A stretch of DNA of 33,736 nt from Bacillota bacterium (GCA_023418995.1 JAEZYP010000048.1:1-33736); one strand, 5' to 3'; numbered from the stretch's first letter, positions 25,649-33,570 are shown. Notes: generated by a model not told the origin, from the sequence alone. Translations and numbers: made by a program.

Positions 25649-25703
25649 CGCACCCGTTTGTTTCCAGTATATGGTGAAACAAATCGGGTGCGATTTATTT
25701 TTT
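25649..25703 (+). terminator. Terminator between convergent genes
   Basis: CGCACCCG...TTGTTTC (25649-25663) pairs with GAAACAAATCGGGTGCG (25676-25692), followed by ATTTATTTTTT. It ends the 65-aa gene; the acetyltransferase gene converges from the right. The 80 bases before it are GC-rich with no gene. Confidence 0.85.
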
Positions 25704-25731
25704 CTTTAAGTTACTAATTACATAATTACTT

Positions 25732-26235
25732 TTATTTAATAAGCGCATACAATTTAGAGTCGTATATTTCTCCGTTCTTATATACGCTCTTTCGCAAAAT
25801 GCCCTCCAACTCAAATCCTGCCTTTAAGAGCGCTTTTTGCGACCCGATATTGTATCCGATCGGTTCCGCGCTGATTCTGCAGATATCATAATGGGTAAAT
25901 ACATATTCGCATATTTCTTTTATCGCGCAGGATGTAATTCCGTTGTTCCAAAAGGGTTCCCCCAGCCAATAGGCGATTTCAGCGGATTTGCGATAAATAT
26001 TATCACGGAAGAAAACAGCGATGCTTCCAACCGCCTCTCCGTCGACGCAGATTGCTCTGGAGCATTGATTCTTACCGTCGTAATCCAGAAAAGACCGGAT
26101 CATCGTTTCGGCGGTTTCCTGCGGAAACGGAACGGGAAAGCCATCCCGCAGATTTCTTGCAATGTTTTCATTGCCGGCATATTTCGCAAAGCTTTCCGCA
26201 TCTTCCTGTTCCCACTTCCTTAATACAAACTTCAT
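25732..26235 (-). CDS. GNAT-family N-acetyltransferase (RimJ/RimL type)
   Basis: Acetyl-CoA-dependent transferase of 167 aa. It begins MKFVLRKWEQEDAESFAKYAGN, the standard opening of the RimJ/RimL group, and has EIAYWLGEPFWNNGITSCAI, the beta-strand and acetyl-CoA loop region, in the middle. The C-terminal part ISAEPIGYNIGSQKALLKAGF is the usual signature before the last strands. RimJ/RimL enzymes modify ribosomal protein N-termini, but many relatives act on small molecules or antibiotics, so the substrate is not known. Start 26235 has GGGGA upstream; a longer in-frame ATG at 26301 falls in the -35 box and cannot be used. Single-gene unit. Confidence 0.9.
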   Translation of the reverse strand: MKFVLRKWEQEDAESFAKYAGNENIARNLRDGFPVPFPQETAETMIRSFLDYDGKNQCSRAICVDGEAVGSIAVFFRDNIYRKSAEIAYWLGEPFWNNGITSCAIKEICEYVFTHYDICRISAEPIGYNIGSQKALLKAGFELEGILRKSVYKNGEIYDSKLYALIK

Positions 26236-26272
26236 GTCTTTTCCCCATTTCCAATTATAATAATTATTTTCT

Positions 26273-26301
26273 ATATTATCATAAAATAGAAACCTATGCA
26301 A
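26273..26301 (-). promoter_or_regulatory. Acetyltransferase promoter
   Basis: On the minus strand TTGCAT (26296-26301), 17-bp spacer ending in TGA, then TAATAT (26273-26278): a sigma-A promoter with extended -10. It lies just after the preceding gene's stop. Confidence 0.6.
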
Positions 26302-26320
26302 TAATCGCCTGAGCAGCTGC

Positions 26321-26737
26321 TCAAACTGAATATTCAGTGCGCCTGATTGGAAATGTCACATCAAAATCCGCCAGCCAGCGGCGGTATTTGCCATCCTCCA
26401 AAATCAGATCATAAAAATGAGTATGCGGAAGCGCCTTGATTATTCTAACGGGCATCCCTATTTTGATCGCAGCTGGATGTCCCTTATCCGTTACGGTAAA
26501 GGCAAAATCTCCGAGCTGGAAATCACTGTTTTCTTTTGGTTTAATGCCCTGAAGCTCAAAACCGGCAAACCAGCGGTACAGCTCGCCGGTGGACAATTGC
26601 ACCGCGTATAAGGTTTCCATTTGGTGTGAAACAACGGTGCCCTCCGTTCCGCTAAAGATATCCGGCGGAAGATTAGAAAGCGAAACAATTCCATCTCCGG
26701 GATAAAAGTGAAAGCTTGAATAGAAGGTCCCGTGCAT
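26321..26737 (-). CDS. Hypothetical protein with two SH3-like repeats
   Basis: A 138-aa protein I cannot assign. It contains two similar segments: GTEGTVVSHQMETLYAVQLS with GELYRWFAGFEL (about 32-63), and GMPVRIIKALPHTHFYDLIL with GKYRRWLADFDV (about 94-127). Each has a beta-rich pattern ending Y-R-W-[FL]-A-x-F, as in small SH3-like barrels, so the protein is probably two barrels made by duplication. No signal peptide or membrane segment is seen. The ATG follows GGGAGGG by six bases. It lies downstream of cphA but a terminator separates them, and a promoter-like region with a short palindrome precedes it. Confidence 0.75.
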   Translation of the reverse strand: MHGTFYSSFHFYPGDGIVSLSNLPPDIFSGTEGTVVSHQMETLYAVQLSTGELYRWFAGFELQGIKPKENSDFQLGDFAFTVTDKGHPAAIKIGMPVRIIKALPHTHFYDLILEDGKYRRWLADFDVTFPIRRTEYSV

Positions 26738-26760
26738 CGCAATCCCTCCCCTTTAGGGTA

Positions 26761-26777
26761 TCATATGCCAAATATGA
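26761..26777 (-). promoter_or_regulatory. Palindrome in the promoter of the SH3-repeat gene
   Basis: TCATAT and ATATGA arms around a 5-base centre (26761-26777). On the minus strand the right part forms a TATGAT -10-like box with TTCATT 18 bases upstream, so the palindrome overlaps the presumed promoter and could be an operator. Confidence 0.35.
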
Positions 26778-26840
26778 CATACCAATGAATCTCTTCAAAA
26801 TGAAACAAAGTCCCAATAATACGAATAGGCACTCCAACTA

Positions 26841-26880
26841 AAAAAACCAAAAGGGCTTTTCATTCCCTTTTGGTTTTTTT
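26841..26880 (-). terminator. Terminator of the cyanophycin operon
   Basis: AAAAACCAAAAGGG and CCCTTTTGGTTTTT form a long near-perfect stem with a 9-base loop; T runs lie on both strands, so it is bidirectional. It starts 2 bases after the cphA stop. Confidence 0.9.
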
Positions 26881-26881
26881 A

Positions 26882-29488
26882 TTATAAAATCTGCTCCGCG
26901 CCTTGGGATCGCAAATAGTCCTGCAGGGGTTCCAGCTTTTCATATAACACGACGATAAGATCACCGTCTTGCGCCTGTTCAGCCGCTGTTTTCAGAGCCT
27001 CCAGCTCATCTTCTATCATTTTAACCTTTTCTTTTGCAAACCCATTTTCTGTTATCGCCTGATAAAAAAGCGCCGAAACCTCCCCCGGCTTTCTACCCCG
27101 CTTATCGATGTCCTCCTTGATATAAATGCGGTCAAAGGCTTTGGAGCAAAGCCTGCCTACTGACTGGATCGCCTCATTCTTCCGGTCGCCCGGCATGCCA
27201 ATGATTCCGACAAGCCTGCGGCAGCCGATATTCTTACAGGCTTTGATCACCTGCTGGTAACCGGGGGAATTATGCCCGTAATCCAGCATGACTTCAAAAT
27301 CATTCATCTTGTAAAGATTGAAACGACCGGCATTGCAGTCATATGTTTTTAATCCTTCCGCAATTGTTTCAATCGGAATTCGAAGCGCATATAATGCGGC
27401 TACGGCGGCAAGGGCATTTTCAACATTGCATTCAATTTTTCCGGAACGGGTAATTGGAATTTCAGCTATTGGAACCACGCTGATTTTTTTTCCGGAATCC
27501 CTGATGGTAATCCAACCATTCTCCGTGTAAACCTGAATATGATTCTCAGCGTGAAGTAATGAACTAACCTCCGGACTCTTGGAGAAGAAAATTACATTTG
27601 CTTTTGTGCGCTCCATCAGAGATGGCGTCATACTGTCCTCGGCATTGAATACGGCGAATCCATTTTCCTTGACCGCCTCGGTCACCAATGATTTTACAAA
27701 GGCGAGATCCTGCAATGTTTCCGTTCCATCCATTCCAAGATGGTCCTCCGCGATATTCATAACAATTCCGACATCTGCGGCATCATAGCCCAAGCCTTCG
27801 CGGATAATACCGCCGCGTGCGGTCTCCAGCACGGCACAGTCGATTGCTTTGTTTGAGAGTAGAACTTTGGCGCTGCGCGGCCCGGAATGATCTCCTTTAC
27901 AAATACAGCTTCCGTTCACAAAGGTTCCGCTGGTGCAGGTATACCCTACTTTTCTTCCGGCAACCGTCAGAGTATGGGAAATAAGACGGACCGTGGTCGT
28001 TTTGCCGTTTGTTCCGGTTACCGACACTATCGGAAAACGGCAGGCATCCTCACACGGAAACAGATGGTCCACAATGTCTTTGGCCACATCCCTCGGTTTT
28101 CCCTCACTCGGAAAAATGTGCATCCTGATTCCGGGGGCGGTGTTTACCTCCACCACAGCGCCGCCGGTTTCGAGAATGGACTTGGATATGTCCTCCGTGA
28201 CAACATCGATTCCTGCAATATCGATACCAATTACTTTCGCCGCCAGTACCGCAAGGTTTGCATTATCCGGATGGATGATATCGGTGCAGTCAACTGCCGT
28301 ACCACCTGTACTCAGGTTGGCATTATCCCTTAAAAATACCTTTCGTCCGTTTTCCGGAATGGAATCGACCGTCAGGTTTTCTCTTTCGAGCTTATTGACA
28401 GCCACGCCGTCCAGCTTGATCTTTGTGAGCGGCTTCTCATGATTTTCGCCGCGATTTTCATCCTGATTTACAAGGTCAACAAGCTCCCTCACCGAATGGA
28501 TTCCGTCGCCTGCCACCATAGCAGGCAGCCGTTCGGAAACGGCGCTGACCTTATCGCCCACAACCAAAATCCGATAATCCTTCCCCCCTATGGACTTTTC
28601 AACGATGATGCCGCTGCTGTATTTGCAGGCTTCCCGGAACGCGCCGCGAATTTCTTCTTCACTGTTCAGGTTTAAGAATACTCCCTTCCCCTGATTTCCG
28701 TTAAAGGGCTTTAAAACAACCGGAAGCCCGATCTGATTGGCCGCGATAATCGCCGAAATGTCCGTGTAAACAACCTTTCCGTATGGCACCGGGATATGAT
28801 TTTCAGCCAGAATGGATTTGGTCAGCTGCTTATTGCAGGAAATATCGGCGGAGATGCAGGAGGTCGCTTCGGTAAGAGTGGATTCAATCTTCATACCGTA
28901 TCTTCCGTAGCCGAGCTGAACCAGACTTTCATTGCCAATACGCAATACCGGAAGTCCGCGTTTTTTTGCTTCCTCCACAATTGCGGATGTACTTGGTCCC
29001 AGCTCCGCATCCATAGATACCTTTTTCAGGTAATCCATAAACTCCTGAACTTCCAAATCCTCGTTATTTAAAAAATAGTTTAAAATAAATACGGCCGCTT
29101 TACCACATTCCAGACCGCAGACCTCATTTTTATATTCGTAGGCAAGATAATACATAGAGGGTTCCTCAAGTACTCTGGTCTTTCCGTAACGGACATCATA
29201 GCCGAGCATATACTGCATTTCAAGAATAACATGTTCCAGCACATGCGCCAGATAGGTACCTTCCTTCAACCGTTCCAAAAACCCCCCTTCATAGCCGAGA
29301 CTGCAGTAATTCGTTTTTAGCCCCGGGAAAGATTTTAATAATCTTTCATTGAAGCCTTGAATATCTTTGGTTGGAACTTCACAGTAATCCCCGATATCGA
29401 CTATAAGCTTCATAACTGGTCTGTGACTATAGATATTTCGTCCGGGATATGTCACGTAATCACAGATTTTTATCTTATCAGTTTCCAT
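26882..29488 (-). CDS. cphA: Cyanophycin synthetase
   Basis: Polymerase of 868 aa that builds multi-L-arginyl-poly-L-aspartate, a nitrogen store, adding Asp then Arg with two ATP. Three parts are visible: an N-terminal domain (about 1-160); an ATP-grasp domain (about 165-480, with VVLKPFNGNQGKGVFLN and VEVNTAPGIRMH), which adds Asp; and a Mur ligase-like domain with the P-loop TGTNGKTT (491-498), which adds Arg. Length is typical of CphA. It overlaps cphB by 11 bp at its ATG (29488) and shares an operon with the two degradation enzymes. The start has a weak ribosome site, so translation is likely coupled to cphB. The related single-substrate CphA2 is shorter and lacks the second functional site, so this is the CphA1 form. 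Confidence 0.95.
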   Translation of the reverse strand: METDKIKICDYVTYPGRNIYSHRPVMKLIVDIGDYCEVPTKDIQGFNERLLKSFPGLKTNYCSLGYEGGFLERLKEGTYLAHVLEHVILEMQYMLGYDVRYGKTRVLEEPSMYYLAYEYKNEVCGLECGKAAVFILNYFLNNEDLEVQEFMDYLKKVSMDAELGPSTSAIVEEAKKRGLPVLRIGNESLVQLGYGRYGMKIESTLTEATSCISADISCNKQLTKSILAENHIPVPYGKVVYTDISAIIAANQIGLPVVLKPFNGNQGKGVFLNLNSEEEIRGAFREACKYSSGIIVEKSIGGKDYRILVVGDKVSAVSERLPAMVAGDGIHSVRELVDLVNQDENRGENHEKPLTKIKLDGVAVNKLERENLTVDSIPENGRKVFLRDNANLSTGGTAVDCTDIIHPDNANLAVLAAKVIGIDIAGIDVVTEDISKSILETGGAVVEVNTAPGIRMHIFPSEGKPRDVAKDIVDHLFPCEDACRFPIVSVTGTNGKTTTVRLISHTLTVAGRKVGYTCTSGTFVNGSCICKGDHSGPRSAKVLLSNKAIDCAVLETARGGIIREGLGYDAADVGIVMNIAEDHLGMDGTETLQDLAFVKSLVTEAVKENGFAVFNAEDSMTPSLMERTKANVIFFSKSPEVSSLLHAENHIQVYTENGWITIRDSGKKISVVPIAEIPITRSGKIECNVENALAAVAALYALRIPIETIAEGLKTYDCNAGRFNLYKMNDFEVMLDYGHNSPGYQQVIKACKNIGCRRLVGIIGMPGDRKNEAIQSVGRLCSKAFDRIYIKEDIDKRGRKPGEVSALFYQAITENGFAKEKVKMIEDELEALKTAAEQAQDGDLIVVLYEKLEPLQDYLRSQGAEQIL

Positions 29489-30290
29489 CTTTTAAACGTA
29501 AAACCTTTCTGTCTGTTAGATTAAATCCGTAGCCCTGAGGCAAAGCATGGACGGTAACGCCCATAATCGCCAATATTTCGTTCGGATTCAACTCCGACAC
29601 ATTGGAGCACTGAATGGATTTGCCGTCTATAATGGTAACGGCGTTTGAGCCGATGATTTCGAAATGCATATCCGGATAAAGCTTTACAGCCGTATCCTCA
29701 TCAATTCCAATCCCCAACACATCCGGATTTTCCGCAACGCCGCACAGCAGACGACCGAACCGGCCGCGCTGGTCAAAGTGTTGATCGATAATAACCCCGC
29801 TTAGCAGCCCCAGACCCGGCGCCATTTTCAAGGTGCATTTTCTCGCCGGCTCGTTATCGTTCCCCTGAACCACCATGGTAGAACTCATTACGGATGCACC
29901 GGCACTTGTTCCCATAATAATACCGCCGTTTTCATAACATGCCTTCAATTCATGATAGGCGTTTGTTCCGCCTAATATGCTGGTAATCCGCAGCTGGTCG
30001 CCGCCGGTCATAAAAATACATTTTGAGTTCCGGATGATTTCGCAGTTTTTGCTATCTTCCGCGTCGTCACGGGTATTGATGTTTAAAATTGATATTTTAT
30101 GAACGCCCAGACTGCTGAAAACCTGATAGTAGATATTTCCGACTTCTTCGGGTTTTTCTGTAGCCGTAGTCAACACCGTAAGCACCTCGCCGTCGGACAT
30201 CATGAGGGGCGCCTGTTTCAAAATATCCTTTTCGCCCTCCTTATCCTCCGCACCGCCGATGATGATAAGGTAACCTTTATTGTTTTCCAT
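29478..30290 (-). CDS. cphB: Cyanophycinase
   Basis: Serine exopeptidase of 270 aa (peptidase family S51) that degrades cyanophycin to beta-Asp-Arg dipeptides. The nucleophile is S129 in GTSAGASVMS, and the nearby DQHFDQRGRFGRL segment is characteristic of the family. The N-terminus reads GYLIIIGGAEDK, the standard first strand. Start: the ATG at 30290 has GGGAG seven bases upstream. An ATG at 30308 overlaps the iadA stop (ATGA) but has a weaker site; either is possible. Its 3' end overlaps cphA, so synthesis and breakdown enzymes are expressed together, which implies control at the activity level or a cycling store. Confidence 0.94.
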   Translation of the reverse strand: MENNKGYLIIIGGAEDKEGEKDILKQAPLMMSDGEVLTVLTTATEKPEEVGNIYYQVFSSLGVHKISILNINTRDDAEDSKNCEIIRNSKCIFMTGGDQLRITSILGGTNAYHELKACYENGGIIMGTSAGASVMSSTMVVQGNDNEPARKCTLKMAPGLGLLSGVIIDQHFDQRGRFGRLLCGVAENPDVLGIGIDEDTAVKLYPDMHFEIIGSNAVTIIDGKSIQCSNVSELNPNEILAIMGVTVHALPQGYGFNLTDRKVLRLKDGN

Positions 30291-30304
30291 TTTTATGCTC
30301 CCGC

Positions 30305-31405
30305 TCATTCATTTTCCAGAAGAATCTTCCCGGAACTAATCAACTGTTTAATTTTATAACCGGAATTCATAACCAGAATATCCGCGTCACTTCCCTCACA
30401 AAGCACCCCTTTTTGGGGATGCAGCTTCAAGCGTTTGGCGACATTTTCAGAAACCAGGCTGAAAACTAATTCCGGATTGATCCTTTTTTTACGAATGCAA
30501 TCAATGATATCGTCATACAGGGTTTGCATTAACCCTACGCCGCCGTTCGGAATGCTTCCGTTGGCGTCGGAGCTGACTGTAACCTTTGATAAATCGCTCC
30601 CTGCGTGAACCAGGCGTTCAATTGCGTCCGGTACGGAAAGACCCGCTGTTTCCCCCGAGGTTAGATCGATATTCCCTCCGGATTTACAAAATTCCACCGC
30701 CTGACGAAATAATTCTGGGTTCCGGTTTACATGCGTCGGAACAAACATTCCCAACGGAAGCTCGCTGTTCTCAATCATTTGAAGAACCGGAGCAAGCCCT
30801 GCTTTTCCATCTCCCATATGAAGATGCATAATGCCTGCTTTTCCGCCCAGCAAACCGCCCAGATGGACATCTGACGCCGCTTTCAGCAACCGCTCCAAAC
30901 CGGCGTGGGATGAGCGGTGGTCGGAAACGGCAATCTCGCCGATTCCAATCACCTTATCAATCAGCACCAGATCACGGACAATGCTTCCGGTATAGGTAAT
31001 AACCGGCATAGAATAGCTGCCCGAATAGAGGTAGGTTGAAATTCCCTGCGATTCGAGTGCTTTTGCTTTCGCGTACAGCGCGTCGAGGCTCTTGGTGCAG
31101 CTGTCCGCCCCGAGCAGCCCAACAAGCGCGGTTACACCTGCTTGTATTACCTGTTTAAAATCGATTTCATCGATGCGGCTTGCATATCCGTTTTCGCCGC
31201 CGCCTCCAATGATATGGACATGCTGGTCAATAAGACCCGGAGCCGCAAGCAAGCCGGTGCAATCATATATTCCTTCAAACAGAGTTTCATCCGTATATTT
31301 GATTTCCGGTTGAATTTTATAGATTTTTTCGCCGCAGATCAGGATATCATTTTTGCCAATGTGTTTTGGAGTATAACAATCCAAATTTTGAAGCAATTTG
31401 AACAT
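30305..31405 (-). CDS. iadA: Isoaspartyl (beta-aspartyl) dipeptidase
   Basis: Amidohydrolase of 366 aa that splits beta-aspartyl dipeptides, here most likely the beta-Asp-Arg released by cyanophycinase. Metal ligands align with E. coli IadA: H62 and H64 (QHVHIIGGGGE), H196 (HLHMGDG), H225 (VPTHVNR) and the catalytic D280 (VSSDANGS). The bridging carboxylated lysine of the E. coli enzyme aligns with E157 (GEIAVSDHRSS); a glutamate bridge is known in other amidohydrolases, so activity is still expected. AGGATGG precedes ATG 31405. First gene of the iadA-cphB-cphA operon, 4-bp region of overlap with the cphB reading frame. Confidence 0.9.
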   Translation of the reverse strand: MFKLLQNLDCYTPKHIGKNDILICGEKIYKIQPEIKYTDETLFEGIYDCTGLLAAPGLIDQHVHIIGGGGENGYASRIDEIDFKQVIQAGVTALVGLLGADSCTKSLDALYAKAKALESQGISTYLYSGSYSMPVITYTGSIVRDLVLIDKVIGIGEIAVSDHRSSHAGLERLLKAASDVHLGGLLGGKAGIMHLHMGDGKAGLAPVLQMIENSELPLGMFVPTHVNRNPELFRQAVEFCKSGGNIDLTSGETAGLSVPDAIERLVHAGSDLSKVTVSSDANGSIPNGGVGLMQTLYDDIIDCIRKKRINPELVFSLVSENVAKRLKLHPQKGVLCEGSDADILVMNSGYKIKQLISSGKILLENE

Positions 31406-31675
31406 GATACCATCCTAAAGTTTAGAGTTAATAACTATTGTTTCATGAAAAGCATGTTTTATCCAACTTCGAAGTAATAGGGATTATTTCATAGATGTAA
31501 CTTAATGCCTACTGATGTCCTTAATAATCTAACTGGATTTATGTGTAAATCAATAGAATTCTTGACTTTAATGCTCACGATTATTCGTCCGTTCTTCCGC
31601 AATTAAACAATTCTTGTTAGGATTTGTAGACATGCAATAATCGAATTACTAAGTAAAAAATTTTTTTCCAAACTA
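31406..31675. other. Intergenic region between divergent iadA and tetR
   Basis: About 270 AT-rich bases without a gene. It must hold the iadA promoter on the minus strand, but I find only weak candidates (for example TTGATT with TAGATT 16 bases on). No riboswitch-like or Arg-box palindrome is evident by eye. Confidence 0.4.
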
Positions 31676-31732
31676 TTGACAGGAAATTAAAATCGCTCTA
31701 TTATTAAACCGTCCGTCGGTTTAATAATAGAG
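31676..31732 (+). promoter_or_regulatory. tetR promoter with overlapping palindromic operator
   Basis: TTGACA (31676-31681), 17-bp spacer, TATTAT (31699-31704): a near-consensus promoter. A perfect inverted repeat of 16 bp per arm (31696-31711 and 31717-31732, centre TCCGT) covers the -10 and start site. No T run follows, so it is not a terminator. The position and symmetry fit an autoregulatory TetR operator; the core would be around AAACCGTCCGTCGGTTT. Confidence 0.8.
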
Positions 31733-31746
31733 CATGGGGTAATTAT

Positions 31747-32373
31747 ATGGCTAGAACAAATATCCATTATGAAGCAAAAAGAAAACTCCTCTTGAGTAAT
31801 ATTTGGGATGTATTTTTGAAGCATGGCTACGAAAACACAACACTTGCTTTCCTGATAGGAGAATTGAATATTTCAAAAGGTGCGTTTTATCACTATTTTC
31901 GTACAAAAGAAGAATGTGTGGATGCCGCAGTTAAAATGTTTGCCGAAACCTGTTTCGAAAAAGCAGCAAAAAATATTCAACAAGGTTCAGCAGCAGACAA
32001 TATGAAGCATCTGATTAAAATATGTTCCAGTTTGTTTCAGGAAAATAATAATAGCATCGGGCTTATCAACACACCTGACAATGCGGTATTTCATCAAAAG
32101 CTCATGGCAGCTCTTGTAAAAGAACTTGCCCCCCTTTACGCAAGCGTCATTTCTCAGGGTGTTCAGGAAAAAGTCTTTGATGTTCCATTCCCGCTGGAAA
32201 CAGCACAAATGATCCTTACCCTCACAAATTTTTATTTTGATGATAAGCTTTTTGGGTGGGAGCCGAAGGATATGCCGGCTAGGCTGCTCGCCTTTCAACA
32301 CCTGTTTGCCAACACCTTAAAGGCAGAAAAACAAATCACGGCTTATATTTTATCTGATAAAGGAGAGACCTGA
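31747..32373 (+). CDS. TetR/AcrR-family transcriptional regulator
   Basis: Repressor of 208 aa. The N-terminal helix-turn-helix is clear: LLSNIWDVFLKHGYENTTLA, then IGELNISKGAFYHYFRTKEE (about 33-58), the recognition helix ending YHYF. The C-terminal ligand domain (60-200) is not recognisable beyond the fold. The ATG has GGGG eight bases upstream. One base separates its stop from the next gene, so it is co-transcribed with the reductase, and the palindrome in its own promoter suggests it represses both. The inducer is unknown. Confidence 0.92.
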   Translation: MARTNIHYEAKRKLLLSNIWDVFLKHGYENTTLAFLIGELNISKGAFYHYFRTKEECVDAAVKMFAETCFEKAAKNIQQGSAADNMKHLIKICSSLFQENNNSIGLINTPDNAVFHQKLMAALVKELAPLYASVISQGVQEKVFDVPFPLETAQMILTLTNFYFDDKLFGWEPKDMPARLLAFQHLFANTLKAEKQITAYILSDKGET

Positions 32374-32374
32374 C

Positions 32375-33304
32375 ATGAATGTATTAATTGTAGGCACAGG
32401 AGTAATCGGAACATTATATGGCTTCGCTCTGTCTGAAAAGCACAGGGTCTCCCATTACATACGGAAAGAAAAGTATACGGCGTTCAACAATAAAACCATT
32501 TTGTATGATCTGATCGATGAAAGGCAGAAGAAAAAGGAACAGAATACCAAAGGAAGTTATACCTACCACTGTGTTACGGAAGCAAGCGAAAATTACGATC
32601 TTATTATAGTTCCTGTAAAATCTTTTCAGGTAAAAGAGGTTCTAAACACCCTGACGAAACAAGCTCCGGGTGCTCATTATTTGCTGTTCACCCTTGATTG
32701 GAACTCTCAAAACGATTATGACCGATTATTGAAAAAGGAACAGTATCTTATGGGCTACGCGGGAGGCGGCGGAAGTTTCCGGAACGATCTGCTCTGGGCA
32801 AATCTGGGAAAGGATATCATGATCGGAGCGGTATATCCGGAACAGACCTCGCTTTTGCATTCGGTCACTGAAATGTTTAAAAACTGTGGCATTCTGCCGG
32901 AGATCGCGGAGAATCCTCTGCACTGGCTATGGATTCATAATGTCGGTTCAGCTCCTTTAGGAGCCGCGCTTTCCAAGTGTGAAAACATGGAAGAGCTGCT
33001 AAAAAACAAAGCCTTGGTAAAAACCGCGTTTCTGGCAATGCGGGAAAGCTACCAGATTTGCAAAAAACGCGGTGTAAATATAAAGCAGTACGGAGAAGTA
33101 AAGATGTTCTCACTGCCGTTATGCATCCTATATTACATGTTTCGACTAAACTTTACGATGAATCCTGTAATGCAAAGATATACGGCTCACGCAACCGACA
33201 GTATCGACGAGATGATGCAGAATTTTAAAGATATCTATTCCACCGGCTTAGAACTGGGTGTTGAAATGCCCAATATAATAAAGCTATTTAAACTCTGCCA
33301 GTAA
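32375..33304 (+). CDS. PanE/ApbA-like NAD(P)-binding oxidoreductase
   Basis: Protein of 309 aa with the N-terminal Rossmann fold of ketopantoate reductases: MNVLIVGTGVIGTLYG (GxGxxG at 7-12), then the family's IIVPVKSFQ segment near 86. In the C-terminal domain the region WLWIHNVGSAPLGAAL aligns with the catalytic stretch of PanE. By hand alignment the catalytic lysine (K176 in E. coli) is a leucine while the asparagine is kept. It therefore probably is not the pantothenate pathway enzyme but a paralogue on another 2-oxo or aldehyde substrate, consistent with control by its own TetR. GGAGAG precedes the ATG. Confidence 0.8.
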   Translation: MNVLIVGTGVIGTLYGFALSEKHRVSHYIRKEKYTAFNNKTILYDLIDERQKKKEQNTKGSYTYHCVTEASENYDLIIVPVKSFQVKEVLNTLTKQAPGAHYLLFTLDWNSQNDYDRLLKKEQYLMGYAGGGGSFRNDLLWANLGKDIMIGAVYPEQTSLLHSVTEMFKNCGILPEIAENPLHWLWIHNVGSAPLGAALSKCENMEELLKNKALVKTAFLAMRESYQICKKRGVNIKQYGEVKMFSLPLCILYYMFRLNFTMNPVMQRYTAHATDSIDEMMQNFKDIYSTGLELGVEMPNIIKLFKLCQ

Positions 33305-33308
33305 TAAT

Positions 33309-33338
33309 TAAAAAAGACTTAACCCAATGGCTAAGTCT
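33309..33338 (-). terminator. Minus-strand terminator without an intact gene
   Basis: On the minus strand AGACTTA (from 33338) pairs with TAAGTCT (to 33315) and is followed by TTTTTTAATT. No T run follows on the plus strand, so it does not end the reductase gene. It would end a minus-strand transcript from the region now holding only a gene fragment. Confidence 0.6.
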
Positions 33339-33378
33339 CTGCATGAACTGATTCACTTATGTTTATTCCTTCTGCGGA

Positions 33379-33474
33379 TCATTTCAAATCCTCGAATTTG
33401 AAGTGCTGCAAAATTTCACGACTCCTGCTTCCGACCGCGTTCCGATAATTCAGCAGCTCACGGAAACAGATTAC
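33379..33474 (-). pseudogene. Possible decayed fragment of a DinB-family gene
   Basis: A short minus-strand frame reads CFRELLNYRNAVGSRSREIL and then QHFKFEDLK before a stop. The pattern ELLxYRNxVGxRSREILxxxxFEDLK resembles part of DinB/DUF664 proteins. Stops lie in the same frame before it (near 33475 and 33501), and no start or ribosome site fits. Together with the orphan terminator downstream it may be the remains of a lost gene. The identification is by eye and weak. Confidence 0.22.
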
Positions 33475-33570
33475 CTACCCGCGTGCCGCGAGTGATTCAT
33501 TTTATCTTTTGGGTTTTTCTTTCCGCATGGTTTCCCTCTCCCTGTGCCGGAGCTCTCCCTGCAACATCCA

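Noticed and set aside
31696..31732. Inverted repeat as a transcription terminator
   Set aside because: It overlaps the promoter -10, is AT-rich and has no following T run on either strand; an operator is more likely.
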